DNA of 64,000 nt from Imbroritus primus (GTDB taxonomy: Bacteria > Pseudomonadota > Gammaproteobacteria > Burkholderiales > Burkholderiaceae): assembly GCF_964332355.1 (NCBI RefSeq), contig NZ_OZ201293.1, forward strand, positions 682,001 through 746,000. Direction: 5' to 3'. The position numbers were made by a program, and so were the translations under genes. Position 1 is the first letter of the stretch. The number at the start of each line of letters is the position of its first letter. This document shows positions 17,393 through 25,620 of the stretch, piece after piece. The notes below the pieces were generated by a model, which saw only the letters and a program-made list of their open reading frames with translations, searched no databases and was not told the DNA's origin.

Positions 17393-18504
17393 GAACGTTT
17401 GTGTGCCTGCAGGGTATCGAGATAGACCTGCCAGGTCAGTTCGGCCATCGGCCCGATGCGATAGTGTGAAGCATAGCGCCGGCGTGCGGCATTGCCGAGC
17501 TCGGCGCGCCGCGCCGGGTCGGCAGCCAGTGCCTGCAGGGCAGCTGCCACGGCGCCGGGGTTGCGCGGCGGCACGAGCACGCCGCAGTTGCCGTTGTCGA
17601 GCTGCTCGCGGATGCCCGGCAAATCGCTGGCGACGATCGGGAGGCCAGCGCGCATCGCCTCAAGTACCGAGAGCGGAAAGCCTTCGTGGTCGGACAGCAG
17701 CACGAAAATCTGTGCAGAGGCCAGCAGCGCCGGCATGTCCTCGACCTCGCCAGGCAGCGTGATCTGCACCAGCGGCGGCGTATGGCTGGCATAGGCGCGC
17801 ATGATGTCGAGCTGCGGGCCGTCGCCAGCGATGATGATCTCCACTGGCTGGGACGGCTGCAGGCGGCGTCCCGCGTCGATCAGCAGGTCGGGACGTTTGG
17901 GCGGCGCGAAGCGCGCGGCCATGACGATGCGTTCGACGCGCGCGGTCGGATCGGCGCGGTGCATGGTATCGGGAATGCCGTTGGGAATCGTCGCGATGCG
18001 CGCGGTGCGTAGCGGCAATCGGCGCGCCATGGCCTGCTCGGCCGAGGATACGCAGATCATGCGCGTGGTGAAGGGCGCCAGCAGGCTTTCCGTGAGCTGG
18101 GCCACCAGCCGTTGCAGGGCTGGCGCTTCCGGCTTGAAGGCAAAGCCGTGCACCGTGTACACCACGGGAATGCGCAACAGTGCGCCAGCCAGCCTGGCGA
18201 TGGCGCCGGCCTTGGCGCTGTGGGCATGGATCAGGTCGGGGCGGATGCGGCGCAGGGTGGTCATGATCTGGCCCAGCAGGCGCATGCCGCGCAGCGGCGA
18301 GAGCGAGTTGTCGAGCAGCGGCACGGGAATCGCCCGCGCGCCGCTTGCTTCCATCTCGCGCAGCATGGCGCCTTCGCCGCCCGCCAGGACGGTCGCATCG
18401 ACCCGTCCCGCAAGCGCGGCGTACAGGTCGGCCAGATGCCGTTGCGCACCCCCGGTCCCCGAGTCGGTGATCAGGTACGCGATTTTCAGCGGGGAATCTG
18501 CCAT
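17389..18504 (-). CDS. Family 4 glycosyltransferase, first gene of the polysaccharide operon
   Basis: A 371-residue GT4 enzyme starting at ATG 18504 with K-I-A-Y-L-I-T-D-S-G-T-G-G-A-Q-R, the usual N-terminal loop of the family. HAHSAKAGAIARLAG and VVYTVHGFAF follow, then the donor domain with I-I-I-A-G-D-G-P and the E-x7-E motif EGFPLSVLEAM. A longer frame reaches 18723, but the extra residues lack family similarity and would overlap the manB start. It is the promoter-proximal gene of the operon running to 12490, divergent from manB. Confidence 0.9.
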   Translation of the reverse strand: MADSPLKIAYLITDSGTGGAQRHLADLYAALAGRVDATVLAGGEGAMLREMEASGARAIPVPLLDNSLSPLRGMRLLGQIMTTLRRIRPDLIHAHSAKAGAIARLAGALLRIPVVYTVHGFAFKPEAPALQRLVAQLTESLLAPFTTRMICVSSAEQAMARRLPLRTARIATIPNGIPDTMHRADPTARVERIVMAARFAPPKRPDLLIDAGRRLQPSQPVEIIIAGDGPQLDIMRAYASHTPPLVQITLPGEVEDMPALLASAQIFVLLSDHEGFPLSVLEAMRAGLPIVASDLPGIREQLDNGNCGVLVPPRNPGAVAAALQALAADPARRAELGNAARRRYASHYRIGPMAELTWQVYLDTLQAHKRS

Positions 18505-18573
18505 GGTCTGCCGGTGTCTGTTCCGTGTGCGTCCATCTTTACTGCCAGACCGCACGGAAATGAGGTGCTGGGC

Positions 18574-18602
18574 ATTATAAACTGGCCCGCTCGCCAGAAT
18601 CC
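18574..18602 (-). promoter_or_regulatory. Candidate promoter of the minus-strand polysaccharide operon
   Basis: Read on the minus strand, a perfect TATAAT lies at 18574-18579, about 70 bases before the start of the first glycosyltransferase gene. The -35 region is poor: ggattc at 17 bp spacing. The intergenic space to manB is only 193 bases, so both divergent promoters must sit here. On the + strand a TTGACT occurs at 18616-18621 without a good -10 partner. Confidence 0.4.
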
Positions 18603-18697
18603 GGCAAAATACGGGTTTGACTGTGCGGAGCAGCGCGTGGCCGGCGAACTCGTCCGCCAGGCGTGCTCCAACGCAACGACCGTTCAGGAATCCATCC

Positions 18698-20083
18698 ATG
18701 CAACTCGACGCCTCCATTTTCAAGGCCTACGACATCCGCGGCATCATCGGCAAGACTCTGGACCGCGACGTGGCGCGGCTGATCGGCCGATCCTTCGGCT
18801 CGGCCATGCGCGAATTGGGCGAGCAGACCGCGGTGGTGGGCCGCGACGGCCGCCTCTCCGGTCCCGACCTGCTGGGCGGCCTGGTGGAGGGGCTGCGCGC
18901 CGCTGGCGTGGATGTGATCGACCTCGGCATGGTGGCCACGCCGATGGTGTACTTCGGCGCCAATGTCGAACTCGACGGGCGCCGCGCCACCTCGGCCATC
19001 ATGGTGACCGGCAGCCACAATCCGCCTGACTACAACGGCTTCAAGATGGTGCTGGCCGGACAGGCGATCTATGGCGAACAGATCCAGGCGCTGCGCGAGC
19101 GCATCGTCCGGGGCGGCTTTGCCAGCGGCGCGGGCAGCTATGTGCAGGTCGATATCGCGCAGCAGTATCTCGATCGCATCACCGGCGATGTGAAGCTGGC
19201 ACGCCCGATGAAGATCGCCGTCGATGCCGGCAACGGAGTCGCCGGTGCGTTTGCCCCGGCCCTGTTCCGCGCGCTCGGCTGCGAGGTGACGGAACTGTTT
19301 TGCGAGGTCGATGGCACCTTCCCTAATCACCACCCGGATCCGGCCCATCTCGAGAATCTCGACGACCTGATCCGCACGCTGCGCGAGACCGATTGCGAGA
19401 TCGGCCTGGCCTTCGATGGCGATGGCGACCGCCTCGGTGTGGTGACCAAGGACGGGCAGGTCATCTTTCCCGATCGCCAACTGATGCTGTTCGCACAGGA
19501 GGTGCTGTCGCGCCATCCGGGCGCGCAGGTGATCTACGACGTCAAATGCACGGGCAAGCTGGCGCCGTGGATCCGTGAGCATGGCGGCGAACCGCTGATG
19601 TGGAAGACCGGCCATTCGCTCGTCAAGGCCAAGCTCAAGGAAACCGGCGCACCGCTGGCCGGCGAGATGAGCGGCCATATCTTCTTCAAGGACCGCTGGT
19701 ACGGCTTTGATGACGGGCTCTATACCGGCGCGCGTCTGCTCGAGATCGTGTCGCGCGTGGCCGATACGGCGGCGTTGCTCAATGCGCTACCGAACTCCAA
19801 CTGCACGCCCGAACTGCAGCTCAAGTGCGCCGAAGGCGAACCGTTCACCCTGCTGGACCGCATCAAGGCCAACGCCACCTTTCCCGGCGCGCGCGAAGTC
19901 ATCAAGATCGATGGCGTGCGCGTGGAGTACGAAGACGGCTTCGGGCTGGCGCGGCCCTCCAACACCACGCCGGTCGTGGTGATGCGTTTCGAGGCCGACA
20001 ACGATGCCGCGCTGGCGCGCATCCAGGCTGCTTTCCGCGAGGTCATCCTGGCGGCCAAGCCTGATGCGCAACTGCCGTTCTGA
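18698..20083 (+). CDS. manB: Phosphomannomutase/phosphoglucomutase
   Basis: This 461-residue alpha-D-phosphohexomutase interconverts hexose 6- and 1-phosphates and feeds GDP-mannose or UDP-glucose precursor pools. All four family loops are visible: the phosphoserine loop VTGSHNPPDYNGFK with S106, the metal loop D-G-D-G-D-R, the sugar-binding GEMSGHIFF and the phosphate-binding RPSNTTP. It resembles AlgC/ManB proteins of Burkholderiales. ATG 18698 has AGGAA at 18686-18690. waaC begins four bases after its stop, so the + strand core-LPS genes form an operon. Confidence 0.93.
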   Translation: MQLDASIFKAYDIRGIIGKTLDRDVARLIGRSFGSAMRELGEQTAVVGRDGRLSGPDLLGGLVEGLRAAGVDVIDLGMVATPMVYFGANVELDGRRATSAIMVTGSHNPPDYNGFKMVLAGQAIYGEQIQALRERIVRGGFASGAGSYVQVDIAQQYLDRITGDVKLARPMKIAVDAGNGVAGAFAPALFRALGCEVTELFCEVDGTFPNHHPDPAHLENLDDLIRTLRETDCEIGLAFDGDGDRLGVVTKDGQVIFPDRQLMLFAQEVLSRHPGAQVIYDVKCTGKLAPWIREHGGEPLMWKTGHSLVKAKLKETGAPLAGEMSGHIFFKDRWYGFDDGLYTGARLLEIVSRVADTAALLNALPNSNCTPELQLKCAEGEPFTLLDRIKANATFPGAREVIKIDGVRVEYEDGFGLARPSNTTPVVVMRFEADNDAALARIQAAFREVILAAKPDAQLPF

Positions 20084-20087
20084 GACG

Positions 20088-21137
20088 ATGCGCCGCATCC
20101 TGATCGTCAAGGTTTCGTCGCTCGGCGACGTGGTGCACAACATGCCCCTCGTCTATGACCTCAAGGCGCGCTGGCCCGACTGTGCCATCGACTGGGTGGT
20201 GGAAGAAGGCTATGTTGACCTGGTGCGGCTGGTGCCCGGTGTCGACCGCATCATTCCGTTCGCCTTGCGGCGCTGGCGCAAGCAGTTGACGCGCGGTTCG
20301 GCCTGGCGCGAACTGGTGGCGTTCCGGCGCGCCCTCAAGGCTCAGACCTACGATGCCGTGATCGACACGCAGGGCCTGCTCAAGACTGCCGTGGTCGCAG
20401 GCTGGGCCCGTCGTGCGCCCGGCGCGGAAGTGATCGGACTGGCCAATGCCACCGAAGGCTCGGGCTACGAACCGGCGAGCCGTTGGTTCTATACACGTTC
20501 CATCACCGTGCCACTGCGCACGCACGCGGTGCAGCGCTCGCGCTTGCTGGGTGCGGCTGTGACCGGGCGCGTGCCGGACAGCATGCCAGCATTTTTCGGG
20601 CCGGCAGCACAACACCTGCACGTGGATGATCCGCTCTGGCAGGATCTGCCGGAACGATTCGCCGTCGGTTTCCACGCCACCGCCGGGGCGCGCAAGCGCT
20701 GGCCCGTGGCGCACTGGCACGCCCTCGGCCAACGCCTGCAGTCCGAGGGCCTCACCCTGTTGCTGCCTTGGGGCAGCGAGGCCGAACGTGCCGAAGCCGA
20801 GGCCATTGCCGCCGGCGTGCCGGAAGCACGCGTCCTGCCGCGTTTTTCGCTGCTGCAGGCCTTCGGGTTGATTCAGCGGGCCACGCTGATCGTCGGTGTG
20901 GATACCGGTCTCGTGCATATCGCCGCTGCGCTCAAGCGGCCCACCGTCGAAATCTATACCGCTACCGGGCGCTGGAAGACCGAGGGCTACTGGGCGCCAT
21001 GCATTGCCAATGTGGGCGACCAGGGTGTGGTGCCGGATGTGGAGACAGTCCATGCCGCCGCACAGCGCGTCATGGCGGAGATGACGGGGATGGCAGCTAT
21101 GGTCGAGCCCATGGAGATGCCCGAGGGGCGCGCATGA
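20088..21137 (+). CDS. waaC: Lipopolysaccharide heptosyltransferase I
   Basis: A 349-residue family 9 glycosyltransferase that adds the first L-glycero-D-manno-heptose to Kdo2-lipid A at the inner face of the inner membrane. The N-terminus M-R-R-I-L-I-V-K-V-S-S-L-G-D-V-V-H with the conserved aspartate, FHATAGARKRWPVAHWHALG and the donor-site G-V-D-T-G-L-V-H-I-A-A-A are typical. Size fits WaaC. It lies between manB and waaA, an order common in Burkholderiales. The start lies 4 bases after manB and its stop overlaps waaA. Confidence 0.94.
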   Translation: MRRILIVKVSSLGDVVHNMPLVYDLKARWPDCAIDWVVEEGYVDLVRLVPGVDRIIPFALRRWRKQLTRGSAWRELVAFRRALKAQTYDAVIDTQGLLKTAVVAGWARRAPGAEVIGLANATEGSGYEPASRWFYTRSITVPLRTHAVQRSRLLGAAVTGRVPDSMPAFFGPAAQHLHVDDPLWQDLPERFAVGFHATAGARKRWPVAHWHALGQRLQSEGLTLLLPWGSEAERAEAEAIAAGVPEARVLPRFSLLQAFGLIQRATLIVGVDTGLVHIAAALKRPTVEIYTATGRWKTEGYWAPCIANVGDQGVVPDVETVHAAAQRVMAEMTGMAAMVEPMEMPEGRA

Positions 21138-22426
21138 TGCTGCGGTGGCTGTATACCGCCATGTGGCACCTGGCTCTGCCGGTGGCCTGCCTGCGCCTGC
21201 TGTGGCGCAGCCGGCGCGAGCCAGGCTACCGTCAGCACATTGGCGAACGCTTCGGCCGCTATGGCCGGCAGGCGCTGGCGCAGGATCGTTGCCTGTGGGT
21301 GCATGCGGTCTCGGTTGGCGAAACGCGCGCCGCGCAGCCCTTGATCGAGGCCCTGCTGGTGCGCTTTCCGGACCATGCCATTGTCCTCACGCACATGACT
21401 CCGACCGGCCGGCGCACGGGCGCCGAACTGTTTGCCGCGGAACCTCGCGTGCATGAATGCTATCTACCGTATGACGTACCGTGGGCCATCCGTGGCTTCC
21501 TGCGGCATTTCCGGCCGGAACTGGGGCTGGTGATGGAAACCGAGATCTGGCCGAACGTCGTGCATGGTTGCCGGCGCGCGGGCGTGCCGTTGTGCCTGGT
21601 GAACGCGCGCATGTCGCCGCGCAGTTTCCGGCGCACGCTGCGGCTGGGGCGCGCGGCGAGTGAGGTGTTTGGCGGCTTTACGCGCATTCTGGCGCAGACG
21701 CCAGGCGATGCGGAGCGCTATCGCGCGCTCGGTGTGTCGCAGGTAGAGGTCACAGGCAACCTCAAGTTCGACATGGCGCCGCCGCCAGCCCTCCAGGACA
21801 AAGGCGCGGCGCTGCACGCCGCGCTCGCGCGCGATGGGCGCGCCGTGTGGTGCGCTGGCAGTACGCGTGATGGTGAAGAAGCGCTACTGCTCGCCGCGTG
21901 GCGGGAGCAGGTCGACAATACGGGACGCCGCGCGGCGCTGATCCTCGTGCCGCGTCATCCGCAGCGTTTCGATGCGGTGGCCGAACTGGTGACGCAGGCC
22001 GGCTTCACGCTGCAGCGGCGTAGCGCCTTGGTGGACTGGCCGGAACGCATTGATGCCGATGTGCTGCTCGGCGATTCGATGGGCGAGATGACGATGTATT
22101 TCAGCGCCGCGGAAGTCGCCTTCATCGGTGGCAGCCTACTGCCGCTGGGCGGGCAGAACCTCATCGAGGCATGCGCGGTGGGTACGCCGGTGCTGGTGGG
22201 GCCGCATACTTTCAATTTTGCGCAGGCGACGGAGGATGCGATCGCCGCTGGCGCCTGCCTGCGCGTGCCCGATGCCGGGGCACTGGCGCGGGCCGTGCAT
22301 GCGCTGCTGGCCGATCCCGTCGATCTGCACGCGCGGCGCGAGGCCGCCACGCAGTTTGCCGGTGCGCACCGGGGCGCGACCGCACGTACGGTCGATGCGC
22401 TGGCGGCGCTGGTGCCGCTGCGCTGA
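21134..22426 (+). CDS. waaA: 3-deoxy-D-manno-octulosonic acid transferase
   Basis: A 430-residue Kdo transferase (KdtA) that attaches Kdo from CMP-Kdo to lipid IVA. It has the N-terminal membrane anchor, the HAVSVGETRAAQPLIEAL signature containing the catalytic glutamate, METEIWPN, R-M-S-P-R-S, VTGNLKFD and a late GGSLLPLGGQNLIEA donor loop. The ATG at 21134 overlaps the waaC stop (ATGA); a second ATG follows immediately at 21137. This enzyme uses the product of the kds genes at the left end of the window. Confidence 0.95.
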   Translation: MMLRWLYTAMWHLALPVACLRLLWRSRREPGYRQHIGERFGRYGRQALAQDRCLWVHAVSVGETRAAQPLIEALLVRFPDHAIVLTHMTPTGRRTGAELFAAEPRVHECYLPYDVPWAIRGFLRHFRPELGLVMETEIWPNVVHGCRRAGVPLCLVNARMSPRSFRRTLRLGRAASEVFGGFTRILAQTPGDAERYRALGVSQVEVTGNLKFDMAPPPALQDKGAALHAALARDGRAVWCAGSTRDGEEALLLAAWREQVDNTGRRAALILVPRHPQRFDAVAELVTQAGFTLQRRSALVDWPERIDADVLLGDSMGEMTMYFSAAEVAFIGGSLLPLGGQNLIEACAVGTPVLVGPHTFNFAQATEDAIAAGACLRVPDAGALARAVHALLADPVDLHARREAATQFAGAHRGATARTVDALAALVPLR

Positions 22427-22463
22427 ACAAGCGATCCTGACAGTCACCTTCGAGGAGATGCGC

Positions 22464-22997
22464 ATGACACACAAGCCACACGAGTCGACAGGAACATGGC
22501 GCAGTCTGGCCAGCGGCTTCGCACTGCTGGCGCTGGGCGTGCTGACGGCCTGCGCCGGCAAGCCTGCAGCGACGTCGCGGGATGCGGCTGGCGTCACCGA
22601 CGCCGGACTGGCGCGCTGGGAACTGGTGCGGTGGCAGACCACCGAGGGTGCCGAACGCACGCTGCCGGTCGGCGAGCCGGTGTTCCTGCTGTTCAGCAAT
22701 GGCATCGATGCCGAGCAGGGCGCGGTGTCTGGCAACACGGGCTGCAATCAGGTGCGGGGCGGCTACGCCAAAACCGCATCAGGCATTCGGTTCACGCAAC
22801 TGATCAGTACGCGCCGGGCGTGCGAGCCGGAGCGCATGGCCATCGAATCGGGATTGCAGGCTGCCTTTTCCGGATCGCTTGAGCGCGTCGCGGCACAGCC
22901 TTCGGACGCCGCACCGGGCGGACGGCAGGTGATGTGGAAAACGTCTGCAGGCGAACTGCTGCAGTTCCAGGAGCGCGAGCCGACGCGCCGCAAGTAA
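22464..22997 (+). CDS. META-domain (HslJ-like) lipoprotein
   Basis: A 177-residue exported lipoprotein. The signal peptide ends in L-T-A-C, a lipobox. The mature part is a META domain: W-E-L-V-R-W near its start, then a GNTGCNQVRGGY core and a RRACEPERMAIESGLQAAF stretch, as in HslJ-type proteins often linked to envelope stress and antibiotic tolerance. Of two nearby ATGs I favour 22464, because GAGGAG at 22452-22457 abuts 22458 but is properly spaced from 22464. It is convergent with tolC, with only 16 bases between stop codons. Confidence 0.82.
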   Translation: MTHKPHESTGTWRSLASGFALLALGVLTACAGKPAATSRDAAGVTDAGLARWELVRWQTTEGAERTLPVGEPVFLLFSNGIDAEQGAVSGNTGCNQVRGGYAKTASGIRFTQLISTRRACEPERMAIESGLQAAFSGSLERVAAQPSDAAPGGRQVMWKTSAGELLQFQEREPTRRK

Positions 22998-23013
22998 GTG
23001 GCGCGCCTCGGCC

Positions 23014-24477
23014 TTAGCCGGCTGCCCGGCTGGACGTGCGCGGCTGCGTCAGTGGGGCGGTGGAGGGAGAGACCGGCGCCTTCTTCGGCGCAGCCTTGGC
23101 CGTGCTGGAGGGCAGCGCCGTGAGACTGGCGCTCGTGGCTGTCAGCAGGGTATTGATCTGCACCACGTCGTCCTCGGTCAGCGTGCCGGCCGCAGCCTTC
23201 AGTCGCAGTCCGTTCAGGATCGTGTCGTAACGCGCACGCTGCAGATCGCGCCGCGTGGCAAACAGTTGCGCCTGCGCATTCAGCACGTCGATGTTGATAC
23301 GCACACCGACCTCGTAACCCAGGCGGTTCGATTCGAGGGAGCTCAGCGCTGATTTCTCGGCAGCTTCGAGCGCCGCCACCTGCGCGAGTCCATTCGTCAC
23401 GCCCGAGTAGTACTGGCGCGCCGACTGCGCAGCCGTGCGGCGCGCAAAATCGTAATCGCTGGCGGCCTTGCTTTCGAGCGCCAGCGTTTCGCGCACGCGT
23501 GACTGCGTGTAGCCGCCGGAGAACAGCGGAATTGTCACCTGCACGCCGATCTGGCTGGAGTCGCTACGCGTGCCGCCCAGGTTGGTCGAGGTCTGCGATG
23601 CCGTGCTGTTGCTGCTGTAGCTGCGCGATGCCACCAGGTCGACGGTCGGCAGGTGGCCGGCGCGTGCCTTCTTGGTTTCGCGCTGCGCGATCTGGCCGCT
23701 CAGGCTGGCGATGATGGCTTGCAGGTTGCCGTCCTCGGCGCGTTGTGCCCAGCTATTCACGTCCGTCGGCACGGGGCCCGGTAGCGGTGCGCCGGGACGC
23801 AAGCCCATCAGCTCCTCGGCAGGCTTGCCGGTGATCTGCTGCAGCGTGGCGCGTGCCACTTCGAGCGCGCTGCGCGCGGCGATTTCGGTCGAGACCGCGA
23901 GGTCGTAGCTAGCTTGCGCTTCGTTGGTGTCGGTGATGGTAGCGGTGCCAACCTCGAAATTTCGCTTGGCCTGTTCGAGTTGCTGGGAGATGGCATCCTT
24001 CTGTGCGCCGGCAAGATACAGATTGTCCTGGGCCGCCAGTACGTTGAAGTAGGCTTCGGCCACGCGCGTGATCAGGTCGATCGAGGCCTGCGCCAGCGTG
24101 GTGTCGGCGATAGCGACCTGCAGCTCGCCCTGCTTGTACGTTTCCCAGCGGTCCCAGCGGAATAGCGGCTGCGTCAGGTTGAGCGACCAGCCCTTGGACG
24201 TGCCGTTGCGCTCCACGCGAATCGGCGAGCGCTGGTCGACCTCGTTGCGCGTGAGGCTGGCACTGCCGGAGATCTGCGGCAGCAGTCCCGAACGCGCCTG
24301 CGGTAGCGCTTCCTGCCCGGCCTGCGCCTGAAAGCGCGCGCTAGCATATTGCGCATCGTTTCCTTGCGCCTCGTGATAGACCTGCAGGAGGTCGGCGCTA
24401 TGCGCCAGCGGACTCAGCAAGAGCAGGGCCGCCACGGCAGCACGGAGCGGGGTCGGGGCAAGGGAAGCGAAAGACAT
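23014..24477 (-). CDS. tolC: TolC-family outer membrane channel
   Basis: A 487-residue outer membrane efflux protein. A signal peptide ending around A-H-S-A precedes D-L-L-Q-V-Y-H-E-A, the standard TolC start. The two long helical repeats contain LNLTQPLFRWDRWE and the second-half equivalent VTIPLFSGGYTQSRV, and LGYEVGVRINIDVLNAQ is a classic TolC signature. The C-terminal tail is Ala/Pro/Ser-rich. It could serve the RND pump at 25621-29955 and the MacAB system. The start is ATG 24477, with GGAG a few bases upstream; an ATG at 24498 is less well placed. Gene order pcm-rhodanese-tolC is conserved in Burkholderiales. Confidence 0.94.
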   Translation of the reverse strand: MSFASLAPTPLRAAVAALLLLSPLAHSADLLQVYHEAQGNDAQYASARFQAQAGQEALPQARSGLLPQISGSASLTRNEVDQRSPIRVERNGTSKGWSLNLTQPLFRWDRWETYKQGELQVAIADTTLAQASIDLITRVAEAYFNVLAAQDNLYLAGAQKDAISQQLEQAKRNFEVGTATITDTNEAQASYDLAVSTEIAARSALEVARATLQQITGKPAEELMGLRPGAPLPGPVPTDVNSWAQRAEDGNLQAIIASLSGQIAQRETKKARAGHLPTVDLVASRSYSSNSTASQTSTNLGGTRSDSSQIGVQVTIPLFSGGYTQSRVRETLALESKAASDYDFARRTAAQSARQYYSGVTNGLAQVAALEAAEKSALSSLESNRLGYEVGVRINIDVLNAQAQLFATRRDLQRARYDTILNGLRLKAAAGTLTEDDVVQINTLLTATSASLTALPSSTAKAAPKKAPVSPSTAPLTQPRTSSRAAG

Positions 24478-24498
24478 GCAGACTCCGGGGTTCGACAT

Positions 24499-24828
24499 TC
24501 AATAGACCGGCATTTGGGGATCGACCTGACGCGCCCACGCGTCGACGCCGCCCGTCAGGTTGTAGACATCGGTAAAACCCTGGCGCTCGAGAAAACTCGC
24601 CACATGCAAGCTGCGCATGCCGTGATGGCAGATGCAGATGACGGGTGCATCCTCGTGGACCTCCGCCGCCCGTTGCGGCACGCTGCCCATCGGCATGTGC
24701 ACGCTGCCGGGCAGGGCGCAGGTCTGGAATTCCCAGTCCTCGCGTACATCGAGCAGCACGGGCCGGCCGCGTGCCGGGGCCGGCTCGGCCAGCCACGCAG
24801 CGAGTTCGGGAGCGGTCAGATTCTGCAT
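24499..24828 (-). CDS. Single-domain rhodanese-like sulfurtransferase
   Basis: A 109-residue cytoplasmic rhodanese homology protein. It has V-L-L-D-V-R-E near the start, the CHHGMRS active-site loop with the probable persulfide cysteine at residue 67, and the terminal NLTGGVDAWARQVDP helix. It resembles GlpE-like single-domain sulfurtransferases, whose sulfur acceptor here is unknown. It lies between pcm and tolC and is probably cotranscribed with them. Confidence 0.9.
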   Translation of the reverse strand: MQNLTAPELAAWLAEPAPARGRPVLLDVREDWEFQTCALPGSVHMPMGSVPQRAAEVHEDAPVICICHHGMRSLHVASFLERQGFTDVYNLTGGVDAWARQVDPQMPVY

Positions 24829-24880
24829 CGTCAGGGTGATCCGTCTGGTCTGTCAGGTCCGATCTGTCATCTGCATCGCT

Positions 24881-25534
24881 TCAGAAGCGGAAACGCGGCA
24901 GGTCGTCGGCGCCGATCAGCGGCGTCGCCATGGTCTCGAACAGGTTCACGGTCTGGAACTCGGTATCCGACAGGCGCGTGATCAGTTGGGCCGTCATGAC
25001 CGGCGCAGCGCCGACGATGGCGCCGAGGCGGCCGCCAATCTTGAGCTGGTCGAGCATGGCGCGCGGCACCACGGGCAGGGCACCGGAGACGCAGATGACG
25101 TCGAACGGGGCGCCAGCAGCATAGCCGTGCGCGCCGTCGGCTTCGATGACCTGAACATTCGTCGCGCCATGGCGTGCGAGGTTCTGGCTTGCCATGTCGG
25201 CCAGCTCGGGCACGATGTCGAGCGTCGTGACATGTTGCGCGCGATGGGCTAGCAGGGCGGCCATGTAGCCTGAACCGGCGCCAATCTCCAGCACGTTCTC
25301 ATGCTTGCGCACGCCGAGCTCCTGCAGCATGCGGGCTTCGACGCGCGGGGCCAGCATGTTCTGGCCGGCCGGCAGCGGAATCTCCATGTCGACGAAGGCC
25401 AGCGCCTGATAGGCCGTGGGGACGAACAGCTCGCGCTTGACGATGGCCAGCAGATCGAGGATTTCCAGGTCGAGCACGTCCCACGGACGGATCTGTTGCT
25501 CGATCATGTTGAAGCGTGCCTGTTCGATATCCAT
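24881..25534 (-). CDS. pcm: Protein-L-isoaspartate O-methyltransferase
   Basis: A 217-residue SAM enzyme of the PCMT family, expected to methylate isoaspartyl residues and so start protein repair. Seen are the N-terminal M-I-E-Q-Q-I-R-P-W, the acidic SAM motif VLEIGAGSGYMAALLA and the post-motif ADGAHGY. Two close ATGs exist (25540 and 25534). AAGGAA immediately precedes the first, so the second, with about 8 bases spacing, is the better start. The RND gene ends 86 bases upstream on the same strand, so readthrough from the pump operon is possible. Confidence 0.88.
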   Translation of the reverse strand: MDIEQARFNMIEQQIRPWDVLDLEILDLLAIVKRELFVPTAYQALAFVDMEIPLPAGQNMLAPRVEARMLQELGVRKHENVLEIGAGSGYMAALLAHRAQHVTTLDIVPELADMASQNLARHGATNVQVIEADGAHGYAAGAPFDVICVSGALPVVPRAMLDQLKIGGRLGAIVGAAPVMTAQLITRLSDTEFQTVNLFETMATPLIGADDLPRFRF

Positions 25535-25620
25535 TTGCATTTCCTTCCATTCATCTACCGCGCGGGCCAAACCGTGGCCACGGCATCCAACCCTGCATTC
25601 TATCAAGTCCGCAGGGCGGT

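Noticed and set aside
17389..18723. A longer version of the first glycosyltransferase reaching 18723
   Set aside because: The extra 73 residues have no family similarity and overlap the manB start; the family-typical start is at 18504.
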